Source: Rhodococcus rhodochrous (GTDB taxonomy: Bacteria; Actinomycetota; Actinomycetes; Mycobacteriales; Mycobacteriaceae). Taken from it: a stretch of DNA of 64,000 bases. Within the stretch, counting starts at the first letter, position 1. Each line of letters begins with the position of its first letter. A program made the translations under genes and the position numbers. The stretch lies in NCBI RefSeq assembly GCF_900187265.1, contig NZ_LT906450.1, positions 4,393,444 to 4,457,443 of the forward strand, in the 5' to 3' direction. Shown piece by piece: positions 37,526 to 45,141 of the stretch. Under the pieces are notes generated by a model, which made no database searches, was not told the DNA's origin, and saw only the letters and a list, made by a program, of their open reading frames with translations.

Positions 37526-39574
37526 TCACCCGTTGGTAGCGTGCTCGGGGTCGAGATCGAGGCGCCGGAGCGTCTGGGCGTTGAGCGCGACGACGATCGT
37601 CGACGCCGACATGAGCACTGCGGCGAGAGCCGGCGAGATCGCGACACCGGCGAAGGCGAGCACACCGGCCGCCAACGGAACGGCGACGACGTTATATCCA
37701 GTTGCCCACAGCAGATTCTGCCACATCTTGCGATAACTCGCGTGCGAGAGCTCGACGATCGACAGCACCGCTCGCGGATCGTTCGCGGCGAGGACGACGC
37801 CGGCCGACTCGATCGCGACGTCCGTGCCGGCTCCGATGGCGATGCCGACGTCGGCACGCGCAAGGGCAGGTGCGTCGTTGACGCCGTCGCCGACCATCGC
37901 GACGGTGTGCCCGCGCTTCTGCAATTCGGCGACCTTCGCGTCCTTGTGTTCCGGAAGCACTTCCGCGAACACTTCGTCGATCCCGAGATCTGCGGCCACG
38001 GCGTCGGCCACCTGCTGGGCATCGCCGGTGATCATCGCGACCGTCACACCCCGCGCATGCAGAGCGTCGACGGCCTGCCGCGATTCGTCGCGCACGGTGT
38101 CCTCGAGCGCCACTGCTCCGAGTACCCGCCCGTCGGAGGCGACGTGCAGCACCGATGCGCCACGTCGTACCCATCCGTCGGTGACTGCGGCGACGTCGTC
38201 GGGCACCGACAACTGCAGGGACGACAGCATGGACGGTCCGCCGATCGTCACCTCCACACCGTCGACCAGTCCGCGCACGCCGCGGCCGGGCAACGAGCGG
38301 AAGTCCGTCACCACCCTCCGCTCCGCCGACGGCACGCGGGCATCGGTGGCAGCCATGATGGCTCGCGCGACCGGGTGCTCGCTGTCGGCTTCGACCGCTG
38401 CTGCCAGGGCGAGCAGATGCTCCTCGTCGGTCCCCGCCGTCGCGACGACACCGGTGACCTCGTGCCTGCCTTGCGTGAGGGTGCCGGTCTTGTCGAACAG
38501 CACTGCGTCGACGGTGCGCATGCGCTCGAGCGCCAACCGATCCTTGACGAGCACACCCGCCCGAGCCGCGCGCTCGGTCGAGATCGCGATCACCAGCGGA
38601 ATCGCCAGACCCAGCGCGTGGGGACAAGCAATGACCAGGACGGTCACAGTGCGCACCACGGCTTCGTCGAGATTGCCGAGCAACGTCCACACGAGGAAGG
38701 TGAGAGCACCCGCGACCGCGGCGAAGTAGAAGAGGAAGGCTGCGGCGCGATCCGCCAGCGCCTGCGCGCGGGACGAGGACGCCTGGGCGTCGGCGACCAT
38801 GCGTTGGATGCCGGCCAACGCGGTGTCCTCCCCCACCGCCGTGATCCGAATTCGCAACGCGCTGTCGGTGGCGACGGTGCCCGCGACCACCGCGGCGCCG
38901 ACGTCGCGGGTGACCGTCTTGGATTCGCCGGTGACCATCGACTCGTCGACCTCGGCAGTCCCGTCGATGACCGTGCCATCGGCGGGCACGCGCGCTCCGG
39001 CACGCACGAGCACCACGTCGTCGAGGGACACTTCGTGCAACGGCACCTCGACGACACCATCGTCGGTGACCTTCTCTGCGGTGTCGGGCAACATCGCGGC
39101 CAATGCTTCGAGTGCTCCGGAGGCCGAACCCAGCGCTCGCATCTCGAGCCAGTGGCCGAGCAGCATGATGACGATCAGCAGCGCCAGTTCCCACCAGAAG
39201 TCCAGGTCGAAACCGCCGACCTCGAGAGTCGTGGCCCACGACGCGACGAAGGCCACCGTGATGGCCATCGCGATCAGCAGCATCATCCCCGGTCGGCGGG
39301 AACGCAGTTCGGCCCAGCCGCCGGTCAGGAACGGCACGCCGCCGTAGAAGAAGATGACGGTGCCCAGTACCGGTGGGATCCACTCGATGCCCGGAACATC
39401 CGGGAGGTGGTAGCCGAAGAGCTCGGCGACCATGTGGCTGAATACGACGACCGGCACCGACAGGATCAGGCTGACCCAGAACCGTCGCCGGAACATCTCG
39501 CCGTGCGCGCCGTGCCCCGCGTGACGATCGCGGCCGGCGTGCTCGTGGGTGTGTTCGTGCACCTGCTGGGACAT
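37526..39574 (-). CDS. copB: Copper-exporting P1B-type ATPase, CopB class
   Basis: A 682-residue protein with a His-rich N-terminus (HEHTHEHAGRDRHAGHGAHGE) in place of CxxC metal-binding domains. The transmembrane metal site is CPH (IACPHALGLAIPLV) rather than CPC, and the last helices carry MSASTIVVALNA, both diagnostic of the CopB/P1B-3 class. Catalytic landmarks are TGES, DKTGTLTQGRHE (phosphorylated Asp), the HP dipeptide (DSEHPVARAI) and GDGVNDAPALA. It exports copper, probably Cu(II) or Cu(I), and may accept silver. It follows the DUF305 gene by 48 bp in one operon, divergent from a two-component system. Confidence 0.92.
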   Translation of the reverse strand: MSQQVHEHTHEHAGRDRHAGHGAHGEMFRRRFWVSLILSVPVVVFSHMVAELFGYHLPDVPGIEWIPPVLGTVIFFYGGVPFLTGGWAELRSRRPGMMLLIAMAITVAFVASWATTLEVGGFDLDFWWELALLIVIMLLGHWLEMRALGSASGALEALAAMLPDTAEKVTDDGVVEVPLHEVSLDDVVLVRAGARVPADGTVIDGTAEVDESMVTGESKTVTRDVGAAVVAGTVATDSALRIRITAVGEDTALAGIQRMVADAQASSSRAQALADRAAAFLFYFAAVAGALTFLVWTLLGNLDEAVVRTVTVLVIACPHALGLAIPLVIAISTERAARAGVLVKDRLALERMRTVDAVLFDKTGTLTQGRHEVTGVVATAGTDEEHLLALAAAVEADSEHPVARAIMAATDARVPSAERRVVTDFRSLPGRGVRGLVDGVEVTIGGPSMLSSLQLSVPDDVAAVTDGWVRRGASVLHVASDGRVLGAVALEDTVRDESRQAVDALHARGVTVAMITGDAQQVADAVAADLGIDEVFAEVLPEHKDAKVAELQKRGHTVAMVGDGVNDAPALARADVGIAIGAGTDVAIESAGVVLAANDPRAVLSIVELSHASYRKMWQNLLWATGYNVVAVPLAAGVLAFAGVAISPALAAVLMSASTIVVALNAQTLRRLDLDPEHATNG

Positions 39575-39622
39575 CGACAGCTCCTGACTCGGCCGACGGG
39601 ACGAACCTACGACGCGGATCGG

Positions 39623-40282
39623 CTACAGAGTGGTCAACAACTGACGCATCGTGTCGATTTCCTTCTGCTGGGTGTCGGCGATGGTGCGGGCCAGCTCGAC
39701 GGTCTCGGGGTACTGCCCGTCCTCGATCTCGTCCTGCGCCATCTCGATCGCTCCCTTATGGTGGACGATCATCTGCTCCAGATACAGGCGGGCGGCGTCG
39801 ATACCTTGCGCGTCGGACAGTGCCTGCATGTCCTGCTCGCTCATCATTCCGTCCATATGCGGCATGTCGTCCATACCCGGCATATCCGAGACAGCTGGCA
39901 TGCCGGACATGTGGCCGTTCATTCCAGGAGCGTCGTCACCGTGCATGGGCATGCCCCATTCCTCGAGCCATGCCTCGAACTGCTCGATCTCGGGTTGTTG
40001 CTCTGCCTTGATCTGCTCGGCCAGCGCCCTCACCGGCTCCGGGATGCCGTCCTTTGCCAGCAGCATGTCGCTCATCTCGATGGCCTGCGCATGGTGCGGG
40101 ATCATCATGCGCGAGAACATCACATCGTCCTGGTCGAACCGCGCGGAGTTCGCCTCGGCGGATGTCGGAGCCGAAGTGGCGGTCGCCGTGGTTGCTTCGT
40201 TGCCACTGGAATCACTGCACGCAGACGTCGTGAATGCCACTGCCAGCGCGATCGCACCGGCAGCCAGAGCCTTCTTGTTCAT
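39623..40282 (-). CDS. DUF305 lipoprotein, Met/His-rich, copper-associated
   Basis: A 219-residue protein starting at ATG 40282 (MNKKALAAGAIALAVAFTTSACSDSS), with a lipoprotein signal and lipobox TSAC. The two DUF305 repeats are MFSRMMIPHHAQAIEMS and LEQMIVHHKGAIEMAQ. Between them is a Met/His-rich stretch (GMPMHGDDAPGMNGHMSGMP, MDDMPHMDGMM) suited to binding copper outside the membrane. DUF305 proteins such as CopM are known near copper-resistance genes. It is the first gene of the copB operon. Confidence 0.88.
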   Translation of the reverse strand: MNKKALAAGAIALAVAFTTSACSDSSGNEATTATATSAPTSAEANSARFDQDDVMFSRMMIPHHAQAIEMSDMLLAKDGIPEPVRALAEQIKAEQQPEIEQFEAWLEEWGMPMHGDDAPGMNGHMSGMPAVSDMPGMDDMPHMDGMMSEQDMQALSDAQGIDAARLYLEQMIVHHKGAIEMAQDEIEDGQYPETVELARTIADTQQKEIDTMRQLLTTL

Positions 40283-40382
40283 GGCATCCACCCTCGCGTG
40301 TGCGCTCCCGGGTTCCGGTGGAGATCTCATGAAGATTTGCTCAAGAAGTGCGGGCACATCGTCAGCACCACGGCGGGTGGTG

Positions 40383-41159
40383 ATGATGGATGCCATGCCT
40401 TCCTCTGTTCGCCCAACGGGACCATCCGGCGGATCCGCACCCGCCCCGAGCTCGACCGGCCGGATGCGAGCCATGGTCGTCGAGGACGAGGAGTCGTTGG
40501 CAAAGCTCGTGGGTTCGTATCTCGAACGCGACGGCTTCGACGTGACGATCACCGGCGACGGATCCGAGGCCGTGACCCTCGCGCGGCAGGTCGACCCCGA
40601 CATCCTGGTGCTCGACCTCGGCCTACCCGGACTCGACGGTGTCGAGGTGTGCCGGCAGCTGCGCACCTTCTCCGACGCCTACGTCGTGATGCTCACCGCG
40701 CGCACAGAAGAAGTCGACACCCTGATCGGCCTGTCCGTCGGGGCCGACGACTACCTGACGAAGCCGTTCAGCCCGCGCGAACTCATGGCCCGCATCCAGG
40801 CCATGCTGCGTCGTCCCCGGACCACCGCGCGGACCTCAGCCTCTACGGGCCGGCAGGACCGCGTGTTCGGCGATCTGTCCATCGACGTCGACGGACGGGA
40901 GGTCGCCGTCTCCGGCACACCGGTCGCACTTACCCGCACCGAGTTCGACATCCTCGCTGCCCTGGCGCAGGACCCAGGAGTCGTATTCACCCGGGCGCAG
41001 CTCATCGCGGCCGTGTGGGGACAGAACTGGGTGGGCGACGACCACCTCGTGGACGTGCACATCGGCCATCTGCGCCGCAAACTCGGCGACGATGCGAACC
41101 AGGGACGTTTCGTGCGCACCGTCCGCGGCGTCGGCTACCGGATGGGTACAGGACGATGA
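40383..41159 (+). CDS. OmpR-family response regulator, probably copper/metal-responsive
   Basis: A receiver domain with acidic pocket VVEDEESL, phospho-acceptor Asp in LVLDLGLPGLDG, Thr/Ser in VVMLTART and Lys in DDYLTKPFSPREL, followed by a C-terminal winged helix (LTRTEFDILAALAQDPGVVF, VDVHIGHLRRKLGDD, VRTVRGVGYRMG). The start is uncertain among ATG 40383, 40395 and 40464; the first two add about 25 Pro/Ser-rich residues. It is divergent from the DUF305-copB operon across 100 bp, so control of copper efflux is the natural inference. Its stop overlaps the kinase start (ATGA). Confidence 0.87.
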   Translation: MMDAMPSSVRPTGPSGGSAPAPSSTGRMRAMVVEDEESLAKLVGSYLERDGFDVTITGDGSEAVTLARQVDPDILVLDLGLPGLDGVEVCRQLRTFSDAYVVMLTARTEEVDTLIGLSVGADDYLTKPFSPRELMARIQAMLRRPRTTARTSASTGRQDRVFGDLSIDVDGREVAVSGTPVALTRTEFDILAALAQDPGVVFTRAQLIAAVWGQNWVGDDHLVDVHIGHLRRKLGDDANQGRFVRTVRGVGYRMGTGR

Positions 41160-42274
41160 CGTCCCGCTCCCCCACCGCGACGAGCTTCGGCACCCGCCTG
41201 TTCCTCGCACTCGTCGCCGTCGTCGTCGGATGTGCCGTCAGCGCATGGCTGGTCGCGTCCGCTCTCGCTCCCGGGATCTTCCACGACCATCTCGGACAAG
41301 CGGGCATCGATCACGATTCGAGCCAGGCCGCCCACGTCGAAGAAGCCTTCACCTGGGCCATCGTCCTCGCGTGGGGCCTGGCGGTCGCGATCGCGGTGCT
41401 GTTGGCCTCGGCGGTCAGTTGGTACATCGCGCGACGGATCCAGCGTTCGCTCGACACGGTGACCACCTCCACCGCGCAGATCGCCGGAGGTCGTTACGAC
41501 ACCCGCGTCCCCAGCCCCGAGCTCGGCCACGAATTCGACGAACTGGCAACCAGTTTCAACGAGCTGGCACGACGCCTCGAAGCCACCGAAATCACAAGGC
41601 GCAGAATGCTCGCCGACCTCGGGCACGAAATGCGCACACCCATCGCCACACTCGATTCCTATCTGGAAGCACTCGAGGACGGCGTCCGCACTCTCGACGA
41701 CGACACCCGGCAGATTCTGCGAGCCGCCACTCACCGGCTGAACCGCCTGGCACAGGACATCACCGCCGTCTCCCGGGCGGAAGAGCACCTCACCCGCATC
41801 CATCGGGTGCCCACGACCACCGGCACCCTCGTCGCCACGGCGGTCGACGCGGTGCGCGAGCAGTACGACGGCAAAGGCGTGACGTTGCAGGCCGAGGTCG
41901 TCGAATCCGCGCCGGTGACGGTCGATCCCGACCGGCTCGGACAGGTGCTGGCGAACCTGCTGGACAACGCCCTACGGCACACACCGGCAGGAGGAAACGT
42001 CACCGTCGCCACGCGCATCCTGGGCCGCGGCCGAACGGAGATCACCGTGACCGACACGGGCGCCGGTATCGCGCCCGACCACCTCGACCACCTCTTCGAC
42101 CGGTTCTACCGCGCGGACACCGCCCGCGAACGGAATCACGGCGGCAGCGGCATCGGTCTGACGATCGCGCGGGCACTCGTCGAAGCCCACGACGGTCGCA
42201 TCCACGCGCACAGTGAGGGACCGGGCTGCGGAGCCCGGTTCACTCTGGAACTGCCGACGGCGAGTCAGGCGTAA
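41156..42274 (+). CDS. Sensor histidine kinase partner of the copper-cluster regulator
   Basis: A 372-residue protein starting at ATG 41156 (MTSRSPTATSFGTRL), overlapping the regulator stop by 4 bp. Two membrane helices (about 16-36 and 65-85) enclose a short extracytoplasmic loop with several His (IFHDHLGQAGIDHDSSQAAH), a possible metal-sensing site. A HAMP domain precedes the H-box (LADLGHEMRTPIATLDSYLE), N-box (NLLDNALRHTP), G1 (DTGAGIAPDH) and G2 (HGGSGIGLTIARALVEAH). Its 3' end overlaps the convergent SRPBCC gene by 10 bp. Confidence 0.9.
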   Translation: MTSRSPTATSFGTRLFLALVAVVVGCAVSAWLVASALAPGIFHDHLGQAGIDHDSSQAAHVEEAFTWAIVLAWGLAVAIAVLLASAVSWYIARRIQRSLDTVTTSTAQIAGGRYDTRVPSPELGHEFDELATSFNELARRLEATEITRRRMLADLGHEMRTPIATLDSYLEALEDGVRTLDDDTRQILRAATHRLNRLAQDITAVSRAEEHLTRIHRVPTTTGTLVATAVDAVREQYDGKGVTLQAEVVESAPVTVDPDRLGQVLANLLDNALRHTPAGGNVTVATRILGRGRTEITVTDTGAGIAPDHLDHLFDRFYRADTARERNHGGSGIGLTIARALVEAHDGRIHAHSEGPGCGARFTLELPTASQA

Positions 42275-42702
42275 TTGGACAGGACGAACTCGGTCAGCCC
42301 CTTCCGGACCGCTTCGACCGCATGCTTCTGCCCGCGCTTCAGCACGAAGCCGGGAACCGGGACCTTCGGTTCGAGCGACATGGTGACGTGCACACGGGTG
42401 CCGCGCTCGGTCGGCTCGAGTGCGTACTCCCCGTCCTGGCTGCGCTGCATGGAACTCTCGACGAGAGTCCACGACGTCGACGTCTCCGTCCACGAATGCT
42501 CGATGATCTGGGTGTCGGAGAAGCCGAGCAGCGACAGCGTCATGCGGATCCGGATCGGCCGGCCGTCGTCGTCCCTGGTGAGGACCTCGACGCTCTTGTG
42601 GGCCGACGACCACTCGGGGATGCGCTCGACATCCTCGAGGGCGCGCATCACCTGCTCGGGTGTGGCGTCGATGTCGAATCGATCGGAGACGCTGGCCGCC
42701 AC
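42265..42702 (-). CDS. SRPBCC (START/polyketide-cyclase-like) protein
   Basis: A 145-residue protein starting MAASVSDRFDIDATPEQVM. It shows the usual SRPBCC layout: an N-terminal strand, a helix with VERIPEWSSAHKSVEVL, central strands (TLSLLGFSDTQIIEHSW) and a long C-terminal helix (FVLKRGQKHAVEAVRKGLTEFV). Proteins of this type bind hydrophobic ligands or act as cyclases/hydrolases; mycobacterial homologues are mostly uncharacterised. It is single-gene and convergent with the kinase gene. Confidence 0.82.
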   Translation of the reverse strand: MAASVSDRFDIDATPEQVMRALEDVERIPEWSSAHKSVEVLTRDDDGRPIRIRMTLSLLGFSDTQIIEHSWTETSTSWTLVESSMQRSQDGEYALEPTERGTRVHVTMSLEPKVPVPGFVLKRGQKHAVEAVRKGLTEFVLSNYA

Positions 42703-42763
42703 GTCGGGTCCTCCTCGTCGGAAACGGGGTACATCGACCAGATGACCCCGGATGCCCTATGAC

Positions 42764-42793
42764 GAAACCCCACCGACGGTGCCGGCGGGGTTC
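42764..42793 (-). terminator. Terminator of the MBL-fold lipoprotein gene
   Basis: Stem GAAACCCCACCG with CGGCGGGGTTC (one G-U/bulge), 16 bp after the stop at 42809 on the minus strand. Only a short T-rich stretch follows. Confidence 0.55.
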
Positions 42794-42808
42794 GGTCCGT
42801 GCTGTCGA

Positions 42809-43873
42809 TCAGTTGTCGACCTGCACCTCGTCGTCGGTGATGAGGAAGGTCATCAGGTCGGTGCCGACGGTCAGCGGGCCGTCGTAGTTCTCCCGGGTGC
42901 GTTCGATGAGCGTCTCCTCCGAGATGCCGGGGACGCGGCCGGGGATGCCGTTGACGATGTGGCTGTACACGGCCATCTTCGGCTGGGTCTGCTCGAAGAT
43001 GTCGCCTGCCTGCTGCGGGTTCGTGTGGTGCGCGTACACGCTGGGCAGCGCAGTCGGATCCTCGAAGTCGGCGACCTCGTGCACCAGCACGTCGACGCCT
43101 TCGCCGAACTTCAGAACGTTCTCGGTGGGCACGGTGTCGCCGCTGATGAGCACCGACTTGCCCGCGTAGTCGACTCGATAACCGACCGCCGGCTGGATGG
43201 CACCGACCGGATCGTGCTCCACGGTGAACATCGTGACGGTGACGCCGTCCTGATCGAAGACGACGCCGTCTTCCGCGAACTCGTGCGATTCGATCGGCGT
43301 GGTCGCGGGATCGACTTCCTTGTCCGCGACGCGCACGTCGATGTCGTTGCGGTAGGTGCTCTGCATTCCGTCGCCGATGTTCCGGACGCCGACGGGTCCG
43401 TAGAGCTGGAAGGCGCCCTCGCGCCCACCGAGCGCCGGGACGTAGCTGCTCATCCAGAGGTCGGACAGACCGTTGATGTGGTCGGAATGGAAGTGGGTGA
43501 GGAAGACGGCATCGACCTGACCGACCGGCACGCCGGCCTGCGTGAGGCGCACCGTGGCTCCGCGTCCCGCATCGAAGACGAGGTTCAAGCCGTTGGCCTG
43601 GACCAGCGTGGACATGCCGTAGCGCTCGGTGCTCGGCACCGGGCTGCCCGTGCCGAGCAGCGTCACACGCATCTCGCCCTCGGCGGGAGCTTCGGAGGCC
43701 GGGTGAGCGGAGTCCGTGGGCGAACCATCCGACGCCGTCGTTTCCTGGGCTGCGGGTGTCTCCTGAGCTGCAGATTCACCGGAGCTGCAGCCCGTGAGTG
43801 CGAGCGCGAGAACACCCGACACCACTACTGCCGCCGTGCGGATCCGGCCGAATTCGAATGAGCGTCGTGACAC
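42809..43873 (-). CDS. Metallo-beta-lactamase-fold lipoprotein (RNase Z/arylsulfatase-like)
   Basis: A 354-residue protein. An N-terminal signal with lipobox LALTGCSSGES is followed by an Ala/Ser/Thr/Pro-rich linker (to about residue 65). The MBL domain begins MRVTLLGTGSPVPS and carries the zinc motif THFHSDHINGL, a downstream metal Asp in ISGDTVP, and His in HEVADF and YAHHT. The GTGSP start and overall length resemble RNase Z-like and secreted arylsulfatase/lactonase members. As a secreted lipoprotein it is unlikely to process tRNA; a hydrolase for an extracellular ester or lactone is more probable. Confidence 0.85.
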   Translation of the reverse strand: MSRRSFEFGRIRTAAVVVSGVLALALTGCSSGESAAQETPAAQETTASDGSPTDSAHPASEAPAEGEMRVTLLGTGSPVPSTERYGMSTLVQANGLNLVFDAGRGATVRLTQAGVPVGQVDAVFLTHFHSDHINGLSDLWMSSYVPALGGREGAFQLYGPVGVRNIGDGMQSTYRNDIDVRVADKEVDPATTPIESHEFAEDGVVFDQDGVTVTMFTVEHDPVGAIQPAVGYRVDYAGKSVLISGDTVPTENVLKFGEGVDVLVHEVADFEDPTALPSVYAHHTNPQQAGDIFEQTQPKMAVYSHIVNGIPGRVPGISEETLIERTRENYDGPLTVGTDLMTFLITDDEVQVDN

Positions 43874-43905
43874 CGAAGGTTCCTTCCAAGGGAACGAGAG
43901 ATTCT

Positions 43906-43920
43906 GTACGCACTGCGTAC
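43906..43920. promoter_or_regulatory. Palindromic operator candidate
   Basis: GTACGCACTGCGTAC is a perfect 7-1-7 palindrome, 33 bp upstream of the MBL gene start. A related half-site (TGTGCGTAC) lies at about 43932. It is suited to a TetR/GntR-type dimer. Confidence 0.5.
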
Positions 43921-43995
43921 GTCACGAACGCTGTGCGTACATACTGTGCGGGTCGTCACATCGGAAAGTCAAATCACGAAGTCGTCTCGGAAGAC

Positions 43996-44033
43996 GGGAA
44001 CGGCCCCGACGACGAAACTCCGAGGCCGTTCCG
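43996..44033 (-). terminator. Terminator of the choloylglycine-hydrolase-like gene
   Basis: Arms GAACGGCC (43998-44005) and GGCCGTTC (44024-44031), 13 bp after the gene stop at 44046 on the minus strand. Confidence 0.6.
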
Positions 44034-44045
44034 ATCGAGCTGCGT

Positions 44046-45017
44046 TCAGTTCTGCATGAGGACCTGCTGGCTCTTCACCAGCGGATACGACGCCAGATTG
44101 CTCCCGTCAAGATCCTCTTTGTGCATGTCCACGCCGGTGATCTGGCTGTTCTCGTAGGTGCGGTAGTAGTAGATGCCCTTGTGGGTGTTGCAGCACGACG
44201 AGTAGATGGTGATCTCGTATTTGTCGTCGAGCCGAACACATCCGCGTTGTTGCTCCACGGAACCGAGAATGTGGAAGAACTGGCTGATCGCCTCGGACTC
44301 CGATTCGCCCGATACCGAATTCACCTTGGTGAAGGCGGCCTTGACGAAACGCGACATCGAGGACAGGTCTCCCGGCAACCCCACAGCACCGAGGCCGCGA
44401 CTGTAAGTATCGAAGGGGATCTCCTTCGAGAAGCGCGGCTCGGGTGGATCGACCGACAGACTCATGTAGTTGTTGATGTTGAACAACTGGATGTCGAAGG
44501 TCGGATTGTTCGTGAGGACCTGGATCGGGTTGTCGTGGACCTTCAAGCCCTCGGCGACGGATTCGACGGTAATGGACTCGTCCCGGTCGGAAATGATCCA
44601 GTGCAGCGGGGACGGCGGGAACTCCTCACTGAACGCAATGTCGACGATGCGCACGTCCGCAAGCGCGTCCCGCACCTGCGCGACGGTCTCGAACTGTCCG
44701 AGCACCCAGGGGATGAACTCGAACGACGCGACGTTCGTCCCGTCCTCCGAAACGGGCTTGTAGTCGGCATTGTCGGGGAAATTCAGCCCCGCCATGCTCA
44801 AGCCCTTCTCGTTGGTCGCGTCGTAGTAGAGCGGATAACCCTCGGCTACCGTCGCCATGCCGATCATGGCGTGATGCGTCTTCAGTGGCGGCACCTTACG
44901 GAACTCGAACGGGAAGTTCCGCGGCGTGACCGTCACCGCTTCCCGGTAGGAGTATTCGAGGTCGAGATTCCGGCCGAAATAGTGGTCCTTGGCGGTGTAG
45001 TTGGCGGCTGTGCACAT
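44046..45017 (-). CDS. Choloylglycine hydrolase family (bile salt hydrolase / penicillin V acylase-like)
   Basis: About 323 residues. I chose ATG 45017 because it puts Cys at position 2 (MCTAANYTAK), the N-terminal nucleophile of this Ntn-hydrolase family, with GGAGG 7 bases upstream; the in-frame ATG at 45071 would bury it. Other active-site markers are FGRNLDLEYS (Arg and Asp), GLSMAGLNFP, LTNNPTFD (Asn) and GDLSSMSRFVKAAF (Arg). The sequence resembles gut Firmicutes bile salt hydrolases closely along its length. It cleaves amides: conjugated bile salts, penicillin V or N-acyl-homoserine lactones. It has no signal peptide and its own terminator. Confidence 0.9.
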   Translation of the reverse strand: MCTAANYTAKDHYFGRNLDLEYSYREAVTVTPRNFPFEFRKVPPLKTHHAMIGMATVAEGYPLYYDATNEKGLSMAGLNFPDNADYKPVSEDGTNVASFEFIPWVLGQFETVAQVRDALADVRIVDIAFSEEFPPSPLHWIISDRDESITVESVAEGLKVHDNPIQVLTNNPTFDIQLFNINNYMSLSVDPPEPRFSKEIPFDTYSRGLGAVGLPGDLSSMSRFVKAAFTKVNSVSGESESEAISQFFHILGSVEQQRGCVRLDDKYEITIYSSCCNTHKGIYYYRTYENSQITGVDMHKEDLDGSNLASYPLVKSQQVLMQN

Positions 45018-45093
45018 GCGGCTACCTCCGGACTGTTTCGTCCCACGGTATCGGCATATGCGTGGACGCATGGCGGTTCGGACGGTCCCATAC

Positions 45094-45130
45094 GAGAACG
45101 GCCCCGGAGTCGAACTCCGAGGCCGTTCTC
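45094..45130 (-). terminator. Terminator of sugar transferase 3
   Basis: Compound stem GAGAACGGCC-c-CGGAGT / ACTCCG-a-GGCCGTTCTC with a 3-base loop, 12 bp after the stop at 45142. It may act in both directions. Confidence 0.75.
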
Positions 45131-45141
45131 TTCGCGCTTGC

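Noticed and set aside
37490-42274. 1594-codon plus-strand open frame spanning copB, the DUF305 gene and the kinase
   Set aside because: Only its last part (41156-42274) is real, the histidine kinase. The rest is antisense to copB and the DUF305 gene and does not resemble any protein.
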